Shown here piece by piece: positions 1 to 7,008 of a stretch of 64,000 nucleotides of DNA. Each line of letters opens with the position of its first letter. Within the stretch, counting starts at the first letter, position 1. The position numbers were made by a program, and so were the translations under genes. The DNA lies in NCBI RefSeq assembly GCF_902459745.1, contig NZ_CABPSJ010000002.1, forward strand, positions 744,001-808,000, in the 5' to 3' direction. The stretch is from Pandoraea communis (GTDB lineage Bacteria; Pseudomonadota; Gammaproteobacteria; Burkholderiales; Burkholderiaceae). The notes beneath the pieces are model-generated. The model searched no databases. It saw only the letters and a program-made list of their open reading frames with translations, and had not been told where the DNA came from.

Positions 1-2
1 GG

Positions 3-1286
3 GAACTGCGCGCCGATGCGCACGTTGGCGGATGCATTCGTCGGCGCAAGGCTGCAGTGAAAGCGCTTGAGTGGGGGCTGGACCGAGAAAAGGCAAAAAG
101 TCGTGTGGCCAAGTCGATCGAGGCGATCTTCGCGGATCTCGATCTGTCTCGCATCTTGACCGAGATGTTGGATGCCGTCCTTTACGGGTATCAACCGATG
201 GAGGTGATGTGGGGCAAGGTCGGAAGCTACCTGGTGCCCGTCGACGTTGTTGGCAAACCTGCAGATTGGTTTGTGTACGACGAAGGCAATCAGTTGCGCT
301 TGCGCACGAAGCAAAGCCAGATCAAGGGCGAGGAACTGCCGCCGCGTAAGTTTCTCGTGCCTCGTCAGGACGCCAGCTACGACAACCCCTATGGGTTTGC
401 GGATTTGTCCATGTGCTTCTGGCCGACCACCTTCAAGAAAGGCGGCCTGAAGTTCTGGGTGCAGTTCACCGAGAAGTACGGCGCCCCCTGGGTGATCGGC
501 AAGCATCCGCGCAGCGCATCTGACGGCGAGACCAATCAACTGCTCGATCGCCTCGAGGACATGGTGCAGGACGCTGTTGCGGTGATCCCCGACGATTCCA
601 GCGTGGAGATCAAGGAAGCGGCCAACGGTGCCAATAACGCCGACGTCTACGAGCGCCTCCTGCACTTCTGTCGCTCCGAAGTATCGATTGCGCTGCTGGG
701 ACAGAACCAAACCACCGAAGCGAGCTCGAATCGCGCCTCGGCCCAGGCCGGGTTGGAGGTGACGCGCGACATCCGAGACGGTGACAAGGCTATTGTCGAA
801 GAAGCCGTGAATACCCTGATTCGCTGGGTGTGTGAGTTGAACTTCAACGATGGCGCGCGCCCCGTGTTTTCCTTGTGGGAGCAGGAAGAGGTCGACCAAA
901 TGTTGGCCGAGCGCGACGAAAAGTTAGTCAAGGCCGGAGCGAAGCTCACCTCGGCGTACTTCAAACGCGCCTACGATCTTCAGGATGGCGATCTAGCCGA
1001 ATCATCTCCGCCCGGAACGCGATCGGCTGAGTTCGCCGAATCCGACGATGCGCCCGACCAGGACGCCATCGACCGGGCGCTGGATTCGCTCTCAGCCGAT
1101 GCTATGAACGCCAACGCCCAAACGATGCTTGCACCGCTCTTAAAGCGGGTTGCGAAAGGTGCGCAGCCCGACGAGCTGCTGGGCTTGCTCGCCGAGCTGT
1201 ATCCGGCGATGGACGCCGCCGGCCTGCAACAACGCCTCGCGCGGGTCATCTTCACGGCCAAGCTCTGGGGAATCCTGCATGCCTGA
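3..1286 (+). CDS. Portal protein, DUF935 / Mu gp29 family (5' end missing)
   Basis: Phage portal protein of the Mu gp29 (DUF935) family, which forms the dodecameric ring through which DNA enters the head. The reading frame is open to the first base of the window. The codons before the GTG at 57 encode ELRADAHVGGCIRRRKAAV, which fits the family's conserved N-terminal half, so the true start is upstream and the 409-residue ORF from 57 is truncated. Visible family features include the KFWVQFTEKYGAPWVIGK stretch and LLGQNQTTE. Its stop overlaps the start of the gpF-type gene (ATG at 1279), indicating translational coupling. Mu gp29-type portals are around 500 residues, so roughly 80-100 residues are missing. 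Confidence 0.9.
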   Translation, partial: ELRADAHVGGCIRRRKAAVKALEWGLDREKAKSRVAKSIEAIFADLDLSRILTEMLDAVLYGYQPMEVMWGKVGSYLVPVDVVGKPADWFVYDEGNQLRLRTKQSQIKGEELPPRKFLVPRQDASYDNPYGFADLSMCFWPTTFKKGGLKFWVQFTEKYGAPWVIGKHPRSASDGETNQLLDRLEDMVQDAVAVIPDDSSVEIKEAANGANNADVYERLLHFCRSEVSIALLGQNQTTEASSNRASAQAGLEVTRDIRDGDKAIVEEAVNTLIRWVCELNFNDGARPVFSLWEQEEVDQMLAERDEKLVKAGAKLTSAYFKRAYDLQDGDLAESSPPGTRSAEFAESDDAPDQDAIDRALDSLSADAMNANAQTMLAPLLKRVAKGAQPDELLGLLAELYPAMDAAGLQQRLARVIFTAKLWGILHA

Positions 1287-2130
1287 GATCAATCTCGCCC
1301 ATGCCATGAGTTTGCCGCCCCAGGACGCAATCGCGTACTTTCAGCGCAAGGGCTATGCGATCACTTGGGACTGGCAGGAGCTATGGCAGGAAGCCCAGGC
1401 GCAGGCTTTTACCGTGGCGAAAGTAACGCGCCTGGACATCCTGCAGGACATCCGCGACGCATTGCAGAAAGTGCTGACTGAAGGCAAGACTGCGGCGTGG
1501 TTTGCTCAGGAGCTCACGCCAGTATTGCAGGCCAAAGGCTGGTGGGGGCGCAAGGAACACGTCGACGCAGAAACGGGTGAGGTCAGTCAGGTTCAGCTAG
1601 GCAGTCCGTGGCGGCTGCAGACGATTTTTCGCGCGAACGTGCAAACGGCCTACATGGCTGGGCGCTTCCAACGCCAGCTCGAGAACGTCGACGATAGGCC
1701 CTACTGGAAGTACGTCGCAATCCTCGACAGCCGAACTCGGCCCAGCCATCGGGCCTTGAACGGCAAAGTCTTCCGGTATGACGACCCGTTCTGGTCGTCC
1801 TTCTATCCGCCCAATGGGTGGGGATGCCGCTGCCGTGTCGTTGCGTTGTCGGCCGACGACATCGAGGTTCGCGGAATCACTATCGATTCGTCCGAAGGCA
1901 AGTTGGGCACTGCCATGCGCTTGCTCTCCGAAAAGACCGGCGAAATGCGCGAGGTCACGACCTACACCACGGCCCATCCCGACGACCCGACCGGCAAGCG
2001 CAAGATTGTGATTTCACCGGACGTCGGTTGGAGCTACAACCCCGGCGCAGCCGCGTGGGTTCCTGACATCAAACGCTATGTCGGCGATCTGGCCACCTTG
2101 GCAGAGAAGGAACTGGCGGGGGCTGTATGA
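1279..2130 (+). CDS. Minor head protein, Mu gpF family
   Basis: Phage head morphogenesis protein of the Mu gpF (gp30) / SPP1 gp7 family, a minor capsid component next to the portal. The protein has 283 residues and starts at ATG 1279, inside the portal stop region. Longer upstream starts would run deep into the portal gene. The C-terminal half carries the family signature: LDSRTRPSHRALNGKVF, then FYPPNGWGCRCRV with the conserved NGWGCRCR core. Its stop overlaps the ATG of the following gpG gene by four bases, continuing the coupled head operon. Confidence 0.92.
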   Translation: MPEINLAHAMSLPPQDAIAYFQRKGYAITWDWQELWQEAQAQAFTVAKVTRLDILQDIRDALQKVLTEGKTAAWFAQELTPVLQAKGWWGRKEHVDAETGEVSQVQLGSPWRLQTIFRANVQTAYMAGRFQRQLENVDDRPYWKYVAILDSRTRPSHRALNGKVFRYDDPFWSSFYPPNGWGCRCRVVALSADDIEVRGITIDSSEGKLGTAMRLLSEKTGEMREVTTYTTAHPDDPTGKRKIVISPDVGWSYNPGAAAWVPDIKRYVGDLATLAEKELAGAV

Positions 2131-2645
2131 GCGAGTTTGTTCGAATCGACATCGACGACTCCCGACTCCAGGCCGGACTTAAGCACCTGGCATCAGCGGC
2201 ATCGGACATGACGCCGGCGATGCGGAAGATCGCTGCGACGCTTGAGAGCGTCGTCGAAGAGAACTTTGAGGCCGAAGGCCGTCCGCGTTGGACGCCGAGT
2301 GGGAGGGCAAAGTCGGAGGCCGGCGTTACGCTTCAGAAGAGCGGTCGGCTGGCGGCATCCGTTACCACCGACCACAATGCCAATACCGTGGTGATCGGCA
2401 GCAACGTCGTCTACGCGCGGATCCACCAACTCGGCGGCAAGACCTCGCCACATGTGATCCGTCCGCGTGCCAAGAAGGCACTGGCCTTCGGCGGCCGCGT
2501 CCTGGCGTCCGTCAACCACCCCGGTTCCGATATTCCTGCTCGACCATTTCTGCCTGTGACAAGCGACGGCGCGCTGCAGCCTGAAGCCACCGACGCGGTT
2601 CTCGGAACCATCCTCCGGCACCTGAAAGCGGCGGCCGGTGTTTAA
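2127..2645 (+). CDS. Virion morphogenesis protein, Mu gpG / tail-completion family
   Basis: A 172-residue protein of the phage virion morphogenesis family (Mu gpG, P2 gpS-like), thought to act at head completion or the head-tail joint. The signature region runs from about residue 50: ENFEAEGRPRWTPS, then LQKSGRLAASV and VIGSNVVYARIHQLGG, which is typical of the family. It starts at ATG 2127, overlapping the gpF stop (ATGA). It is the last gene of the first head block; a 190-base spacer containing a probable promoter follows. Confidence 0.9.
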   Translation: MSEFVRIDIDDSRLQAGLKHLASAASDMTPAMRKIAATLESVVEENFEAEGRPRWTPSGRAKSEAGVTLQKSGRLAASVTTDHNANTVVIGSNVVYARIHQLGGKTSPHVIRPRAKKALAFGGRVLASVNHPGSDIPARPFLPVTSDGALQPEATDAVLGTILRHLKAAAGV

Positions 2646-2796
2646 CCGCTAGGACGGCTTTTCGGACAACGGGGGCACGCAACGATAGCCAAGCGTCGCG
2701 AGCGCCCCGTCTGAAGGTTTTATAAAGGCTTGGTGCGCACAACGCCGGCCGATCTTTCCCACGCTGCCCGCCCAGCGCCTCGGAATTGTAAAGGCG

Positions 2797-2836
2797 ATTA
2801 AAAGACCGCCTTCGCGCTGTCGCCGAATATGGCGGC
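2797..2836 (+). promoter_or_regulatory. Putative phage late promoter before protease gene
   Basis: The 190-base gap between the gpG and protease genes is where Mu has its late promoter P_I. An ATTAA element at 2797 lies exactly 40 bases before the ATG at 2837. The same element and spacing occur at 15387 before the gpW gene. A related block (ATTAA ... CGC-CTG ... GAAT) occurs at 9062 before the tail chaperone gene. The rest of the gap shows nothing else I can name. A Mor/C-type activated promoter is an inference. Confidence 0.4.
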
Positions 2837-3964
2837 ATGACTGCTACCCGACACCTCCACATCTTCAAGTCCGGCCGCCAGACCACGATGAGTGGTGTGA
2901 CGCTCGACTTCTCCGAGTCCGACCTCGAGGCGAGCGCTCGTGCATACGACCCTGCCAAACACGAGGCACCCATCGTCATCGGCCACCCGAAGCACGACGC
3001 TCCGGCCTACGGCTGGGTGCGATCGGTGTCGGTCGGCGCTGACGGGCTGATGGCTGAGCCCCACCAGGTCGATGCCGCATTTGCCGAGATCGTCGACGCT
3101 GGGCGCTACAAGAAGATCAGCGCCAGCTTCTACGTTCCCGACGCTCCGAACAATCCGGTGCCTGGCGTCTATTACTTGCGCCATGTCGCCTTTCTCGGCG
3201 CCCAGCCGCCGGCAGTAAAGGGTCTCAAGCCCGCTGAGTTCGCAGACGCGGAGACCGGCGTGATCGAGTTCGGCGACTGGGGCATGGACACCAACGCCTC
3301 ACTGTGGCGCCGGATGCGCGAATGGCTCCTGGCGAAGTTCGGTCAAGAAGCCGCTGACCAGGTCGCGCCCGACTGGCAGATCGAGGCGATGCGAGAGTCT
3401 GCACGCCAGGACAGCCTGGACACCGATCCGGCGTTCGCCGAGTCCACGATTTCCCCGCCCCATCTACCTCAACAGGAGAAGCATGCTGTGACGCCCGAGG
3501 AAAAGGCCCGACTGGAGGCCGAAAACGCCCAGCTCAAAAAACAACTGGAGGCCGCTGCCGCTCGCGAGAAAGCAAGCCTGTCCGCGAAGCGCCACGACGA
3601 CCACTTGGCCTATGCCGAGCAACTCGTCACGGGCGGCACGCTTGCCCCGAAGCACAAAGCCGCCGTTGTCGCGTTCCTCGACTTTGCTGAGAGCGAGACG
3701 GCGCTGGAGTTCGGCGAAGGCGATGCCAAGCAGCCGCTGGCAAATGCCTTCAAGACGTTCCTCGCCGATTTGCCCAAGGTCGTCGAGTTTGGTGAATCCG
3801 CCACCAAGGACAAGTCGGGCACCGGCGGCCGCGCCGACGTGGCCGAGTTTGCCGAAAAGTCGACCGATCCCGAGCGCCTCACCCTGCACGTGCGCGCCAC
3901 TGAATTGGCGGCCGAGAAGGGAATTCCCTACGAGCAGGCCGCACGCCAGCTCATCACCAATTAA
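2837..3964 (+). CDS. Head maturation protease, Mu gpI family, with scaffold domain
   Basis: Phage protease of the Mu gpI (gp32) family, needed for head assembly. The protein has 375 residues. The N-terminal ~150 residues carry the protease-like part (IVIGHPKHDAPAYGWV, then RYKKISASFYVP and RHVAFLGAQPPAVKGL). A linker follows, then from about residue 218 a charged coiled-coil scaffold (TPEEKARLEAENAQLKKQLEA). Mu encodes the scaffold Z in frame inside I, and the same arrangement is visible here (see the nested gene). Translation starts at ATG 2837 without a strong Shine-Dalgarno sequence. The major capsid gene follows after nine bases. Confidence 0.9.
   Translation: MTATRHLHIFKSGRQTTMSGVTLDFSESDLEASARAYDPAKHEAPIVIGHPKHDAPAYGWVRSVSVGADGLMAEPHQVDAAFAEIVDAGRYKKISASFYVPDAPNNPVPGVYYLRHVAFLGAQPPAVKGLKPAEFADAETGVIEFGDWGMDTNASLWRRMREWLLAKFGQEAADQVAPDWQIEAMRESARQDSLDTDPAFAESTISPPHLPQQEKHAVTPEEKARLEAENAQLKKQLEAAAAREKASLSAKRHDDHLAYAEQLVTGGTLAPKHKAAVVAFLDFAESETALEFGEGDAKQPLANAFKTFLADLPKVVEFGESATKDKSGTGGRADVAEFAEKSTDPERLTLHVRATELAAEKGIPYEQAARQLITN
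3488..3964 (+). CDS. Nested capsid scaffold protein (Mu gpZ-like), in-frame start inside the protease gene
   Basis: In-frame internal gene giving the C-terminal 158 residues of the protease ORF. The GTG at 3488 has a good ribosome-binding site, AGGAG at 3474-3478, nine bases upstream; such a site has no other purpose inside a coding region. The product is a charged coiled coil (about residues 1-35) followed by an Ala/Glu-rich body, the usual layout of an internal scaffold. Mu gpZ is known to be made from the 3' part of gene I. The internal start is inferred from the ribosome-binding site and this parallel. Confidence 0.65.
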   Translation: MTPEEKARLEAENAQLKKQLEAAAAREKASLSAKRHDDHLAYAEQLVTGGTLAPKHKAAVVAFLDFAESETALEFGEGDAKQPLANAFKTFLADLPKVVEFGESATKDKSGTGGRADVAEFAEKSTDPERLTLHVRATELAAEKGIPYEQAARQLITN

Positions 3965-3973
3965 GGAGCCAAC

Positions 3974-4897
3974 ATGGTTGACCGTCTCCGTCAGCTCCGG
4001 GTAGTCGACCCGGTCCTGACCAATATCGCACGCGGCTATCGCAACGCACAGTACATCGGCGAAGCGCTGTTCCCGATCGCTCCGTCGGACAAGGAAGGCG
4101 CAATCGTGCCGCTGTTCGGCAAGGAAGCATTCCGCCTGTGGGAAACCGAGCGCGCGATCCGCGCCAAGTCCAACGTGATGACGCCGGACGACGTCGATTC
4201 GCTCGACGTAGTGTTGCGCGAACACGACCTGGCATATCCGGTCGATTACCGCGAGCAGCAGGAGTCGATGTTTGACGCCGAAGCGCGTGCCGCCAAGCGC
4301 GTCAAAGACGCGATCGATCTTCGCCGCGAGTGGGCGTGCGCCGCGCTGGCTCAGAGCGCCAATACTTACCTGCCGGGCGGCAAGCTTGCGTTGTCGGGCT
4401 CCAGCCAGTGGAGCAATAACGGCGGGGATCCGGTAGCCGTCGTGGAAACTGCCAAGGAAGTCGTGCGCAGCCGCATCGGTATTCGCCCCAACACGATTGT
4501 GATGGGTGCCTCGGTCTATCAATCGCTCAAGTTCCACACGAAGCTGCAGGCTGCGCTGGGCAGCAACGAGCGCAAGCTCGTCACGCTCGAGCATCTGCGC
4601 ATGCTTTTCGGCATCAACGACATCTCGATCGGCGAGGCACTCGCCGGCGACGGCGCGACGGGCGACGTATGGGGCGACAACATGATCCTCGCCTACGTGG
4701 CCAAGCCGAGCGCCGACCGCGCCGCCGACTACGAAGAGCCGTCTTTCGGCTACACCCTGCGCAAGAAGGGCATGCCGGAGACGGATAAGTACGACGCCGA
4801 AGGCGGCAAGGTGCGCTTCGTGCGCCACACCGACGTCTACAAGCCCGTGGTGGTTGGCGCCGATGCCGGCTATCTGATCGCAGACACGAACGCATGA
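3974..4897 (+). CDS. Major capsid protein (Mu gpT position)
   Basis: Major head subunit, 307 residues, directly after the protease/scaffold gene, the position of gpT in Mu. It is a soluble mixed alpha/beta protein without signal or membrane segments. Recognisable features are MVDRLRQLRVVDPVLTNIA at the N-terminus, the WETERAIRAKSN segment, and the C-terminal part with FGYTLRKKGMPETDKYD and FVRHTDVYKPVVV. These features are typical of HK97-fold capsid proteins of this phage group. A ribosome-binding site (AAGGAG) precedes the ATG. The assignment rests on synteny and overall resemblance. Confidence 0.85.
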   Translation: MVDRLRQLRVVDPVLTNIARGYRNAQYIGEALFPIAPSDKEGAIVPLFGKEAFRLWETERAIRAKSNVMTPDDVDSLDVVLREHDLAYPVDYREQQESMFDAEARAAKRVKDAIDLRREWACAALAQSANTYLPGGKLALSGSSQWSNNGGDPVAVVETAKEVVRSRIGIRPNTIVMGASVYQSLKFHTKLQAALGSNERKLVTLEHLRMLFGINDISIGEALAGDGATGDVWGDNMILAYVAKPSADRAADYEEPSFGYTLRKKGMPETDKYDAEGGKVRFVRHTDVYKPVVVGADAGYLIADTNA

Positions 4898-5250
4898 GGC
4901 CGCCCATGAACACTCGAACCTATCGCGTGCATGGCATCGATCTGCATCACGACGGCCAACGCGTCCCCGAAGGCGGCGAAGTCGCGCTCGACGATACGGC
5001 AGCAGACAAGCTTCGCCGCTATCTCGAGCCGGTTGTGAACCAGGGCGATGTAGCGAAGAGAGCTGCTGCCGAAAAGGCCGCTGCTGAGAAGGCCGAGGCA
5101 GAAAAGGCAGCAGCTGAGAAAGCTGCTGCAGAGAATGCCGAGGCCGAGAAGGCTGCAGCAAAGAAAGCCGCCGATGAAAAGGCCGCCGCCGACAAGGCTG
5201 CGACCGAGGCGGCCAAGAAGGACAGTTCGTCGACCGGAGGTAAGCAATGA
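4894..5250 (+). CDS. Small head-region protein with Ala/Glu/Lys repeat tail
   Basis: Hypothetical protein of 118 residues in the head operon. The first ~45 residues form a small domain (YRVHGIDLHHDGQRVPEGGE) similar in pattern to the protein at 6781. From about residue 50 the sequence is a nearly perfect repeat of AAEKA/EAEKA units, predicted to be one long charged helix. The ATG at 4894 overlaps the capsid stop (ATGA); an ATG at 4906 is an alternative start and may be the real one. Function unknown; it could be a small scaffold-like or head-decoration accessory. Confidence 0.7.
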   Translation: MRPPMNTRTYRVHGIDLHHDGQRVPEGGEVALDDTAADKLRRYLEPVVNQGDVAKRAAAEKAAAEKAEAEKAAAEKAAAENAEAEKAAAKKAADEKAAADKAATEAAKKDSSSTGGKQ

Positions 5251-5579
5251 AAACGCAGCAGGTTGTACTGACCACTTCGGTCATCGCCGCGACGGATTTG
5301 ATCCGTCGCCGTTTCGTCGCCTTCGACGGCACCGTCTGCGCGGCTGGTGCCAAAGCGCTGGGTGTCGTCGAGGCTGACACCGAGGCAGGCGGTGTGGCGC
5401 CCGCCAACATCCTCGGCGCAATCCTCGTTGAGGCAGGCGGCGCGATCGCCGCCGGCGCGGAGGTCGAGTCGGACGCCAGCGGCCGTGCAGTGACGAAGGC
5501 TGCCGGTGCTTCCAACGGCTACGCCTGGGACAGTGCTGCCGCCGTTGGCGACCTCATTCGTATCGTGCGGAGCATCTGA
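5247..5579 (+). CDS. Capsid decoration (cement) protein, DUF2190-like
   Basis: A 110-residue protein in the head block that looks like the small capsid-cement family DUF2190. It is a beta-rich, glycine/alanine-rich sequence with RRFVAFDGTVCAAGAKALGV and GDLIRIV near the end. Such proteins trimerise on the outside of the capsid and stabilise it. The ATG overlaps the previous stop and has a strong GGAGG site eight bases upstream. The neighbouring capsid gene supports the role; the family call itself is by pattern. Confidence 0.7.
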   Translation: MKTQQVVLTTSVIAATDLIRRRFVAFDGTVCAAGAKALGVVEADTEAGGVAPANILGAILVEAGGAIAAGAEVESDASGRAVTKAAGASNGYAWDSAAAVGDLIRIVRSI

Positions 5580-5581
5580 GC

Positions 5582-5878
5582 ATGGAGAACCAGCACAAGC
5601 GCATTGCCGGCTATCGGGATCTGACGGAAGACGAGATCTCGCTGATGAACGAGGTGAAAACCAAGGCCGTCGAGGTCGGCGCGCTCGTCGAGACGCTGCG
5701 CGGCCGGCTGCCAGCCTTCAAGATCGACGGCGAGCCGGTCCAGGTCGGCGACCAGACGTTGGTGGCGGTCAGCGACGAAGCCTACGAAACCGACCGCTGG
5801 CTGACGATTGGCCAGGACCACCTGCAGCAAGGCTTCATGGCGCTGACCCGCGCCGTGGCCCGGCCGACCACATTCTGA
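5582..5878 (+). CDS. acb2: Acb2-like cyclic-oligonucleotide sponge (anti-CBASS), Acb2/Tad1 hairpin family
   Basis: A 98-residue protein that closely fits the Acb2 family (DUF7681, Acb2/Tad1 hairpin). Acb2 hexamers sequester the cyclic di- and trinucleotide signals of CBASS immunity. The signature begins at residue 5: HKRIAGYRDLTEDEISLMNE. It then has K26, a second helix with WLTIGQDHLQQGFMALTRAV and the terminal ARPTTF. Y11 and K26 match the positions I recall as ligand contacts in the Pseudomonas phage PaMx33 protein. It sits between the decoration and gp36 genes, with GGAG at 5569-5572. Older databases may list it only as a hypothetical protein. Confidence 0.82.
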   Translation: MENQHKRIAGYRDLTEDEISLMNEVKTKAVEVGALVETLRGRLPAFKIDGEPVQVGDQTLVAVSDEAYETDRWLTIGQDHLQQGFMALTRAVARPTTF

Positions 5879-5885
5879 GGTGGTC

Positions 5886-6320
5886 ATGCGTTACTGCTCG
5901 CTCGCCGACCTGCAACTGGCCATCCCGGCGCAGACGCTGATCTGGCTATCCAACGACGACGAGTCGGCCACCGCCATGAACCAGGCGGTGGTCGAGGAAG
6001 CCGTCAGGCAGGCGGAAGAGTTGGTCGATGCCCATCTTCGCGGGCGCTACAACCTGCCCCTCGACCCGGTCCCGTCTGTTGTGAAAGACATGACCGTCAA
6101 TTTGGCACGTCATTGGCTGTATGCACGCCGGCCTGAAGGCGCGGAACTGCCGGATGCCGTCACGCGCACTTACAAGTCCGCGCTGCAGATGCTTGAGGCA
6201 ATCCGGGACGCGAAACTCACGATTGGCACTCCCACTGGCGAGGCAGCGCCGGAGCCTGGCGAAATGAAGGTGCGGGCGAAGCCCCGCCGCTTCAGCGCTG
6301 ACATCTTGGATCGCTACTGA
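5886..6320 (+). CDS. Head-tail connector protein, DUF1320 / Mu gp36 family
   Basis: Protein of 144 residues matching the Mu gp36 (DUF1320) family, a connector-type protein. Typical elements are MRYCSLADLQLAIP at the start, a helical middle with AEELVDAHLRGRYNLPLDPVP, and ARHWLYARRPEG. ATG 5886 is preferred over the in-frame GTG at 5880 because a GAGGTGG site lies just upstream of the ATG and the family begins M-x-Y. Its stop overlaps the start of the gp37-type gene (TGATG). Confidence 0.88.
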   Translation: MRYCSLADLQLAIPAQTLIWLSNDDESATAMNQAVVEEAVRQAEELVDAHLRGRYNLPLDPVPSVVKDMTVNLARHWLYARRPEGAELPDAVTRTYKSALQMLEAIRDAKLTIGTPTGEAAPEPGEMKVRAKPRRFSADILDRY

Positions 6321-6784
6321 TGGCCACGACGCTGCAGATCATCGACGCGGTCGTGAAGCGCCTAGCCGTGAAGCTGCCACACCTGGCTGCGGAGTACTTC
6401 CCCGACAAGCCTTCGGAGTATCGACTGAACCATCCCAAGGGCGCGCTCCTAGTCAGTTACCTGGGGAGCCAGTTCGATAAGACGGTTGACGTCACCTACA
6501 TCGCACAGCCGCGCACCGTGAAGCTGTCGGTCACCGTGATCTTGCGTCAGCTCAACGGTAAGGGCGGCGCCGTCGACGTGGTGGACCTCGTGCGTGCTGC
6601 ATTGGTGGGGTTCCGCCCACCCGACTGCCGCAAGGTCTGGGCAGTGTCGGAGAAGTTCTTGGGAGAGACGGCAGGCTTGTGGCAGTACGCCGTGGACGTA
6701 GCTTCCGAAGCCATGCTGGTTGAGGACGCTGACGTCAACACTGAAACACCTCTGACTGAGGTGACCTACGAGGAGGATGCATGA
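6320..6784 (+). CDS. Mu gp37-like protein (Gp37 family)
   Basis: A 154-residue protein in the gp37 position of the Mu head-tail joining region. The sequence has the family's layout: an N-terminal helix (LQIIDAVVKRLAVKLPHL), a beta-strand core with GALLVSYLGSQFDKT, and VTVILRQLNGKGGAVDVVDL. Members of this group are thought to act in neck or tail-terminator assembly. It overlaps the preceding gene by one base, and its own stop overlaps the ATG at 6781. Confidence 0.8.
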   Translation: MATTLQIIDAVVKRLAVKLPHLAAEYFPDKPSEYRLNHPKGALLVSYLGSQFDKTVDVTYIAQPRTVKLSVTVILRQLNGKGGAVDVVDLVRAALVGFRPPDCRKVWAVSEKFLGETAGLWQYAVDVASEAMLVEDADVNTETPLTEVTYEEDA

Positions 6785-7005
6785 AATTCCGCTACAGCGG
6801 GCCGACGAGCGGCGTGACGCTGCACAACGGCGAAGAGCATCAGGAGGTGATGCTCCATACCGGGGAGGAAGTCGACCTGCCTGAAACCCACGAATACACA
6901 CGGACCCTGTTGGCCTTGGGTCACCTGACCCCGGTCAAACAGGGCGGTAAGCCTGCCGCACGTGCGACTGTCAGCGCGGACGGAACCGCTGCCAAAGGAG
7001 AGTAA
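6781..7005 (+). CDS. Small phage protein upstream of sheath, DUF7210-like
   Basis: A 74-residue protein between gp37 and the tail sheath. Its first ~50 residues (MKFRYSGPTSGVTLHNGEE, then LHTGEEVDLPETHEYTRTL) resemble a small beta-rich domain that is also suggested in the protein at 4894. The C-terminus is a short Ala/Lys tail. ATG 6781 overlaps the gp37 stop and has a strong GAGGAGG site. Mu has a small gene at this point (gp38); function unknown. Confidence 0.7.
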   Translation: MKFRYSGPTSGVTLHNGEEHQEVMLHTGEEVDLPETHEYTRTLLALGHLTPVKQGGKPAARATVSADGTAAKGE

Positions 7006-7008
7006 GCG

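Noticed and set aside
3483-3491. Minimal ORF ATG-CTG-TGA at the internal scaffold start
   Set aside because: It overlaps the GTG start of the nested scaffold by chance; two codons are not a gene, although initiation there could in principle compete with the scaffold start.
5049-5220. Repeated DNA units that might suggest a CRISPR or VNTR array
   Set aside because: The units are degenerate codon repeats for AAEKA in a coding frame, with no spacers. No CRISPR array was seen anywhere in the window.
3464-5515. Reverse-strand ORF of 683 codons opposite the capsid genes
   Set aside because: Antisense to clear head genes; composition is low complexity, and part only mirrors the AAEKA repeats.
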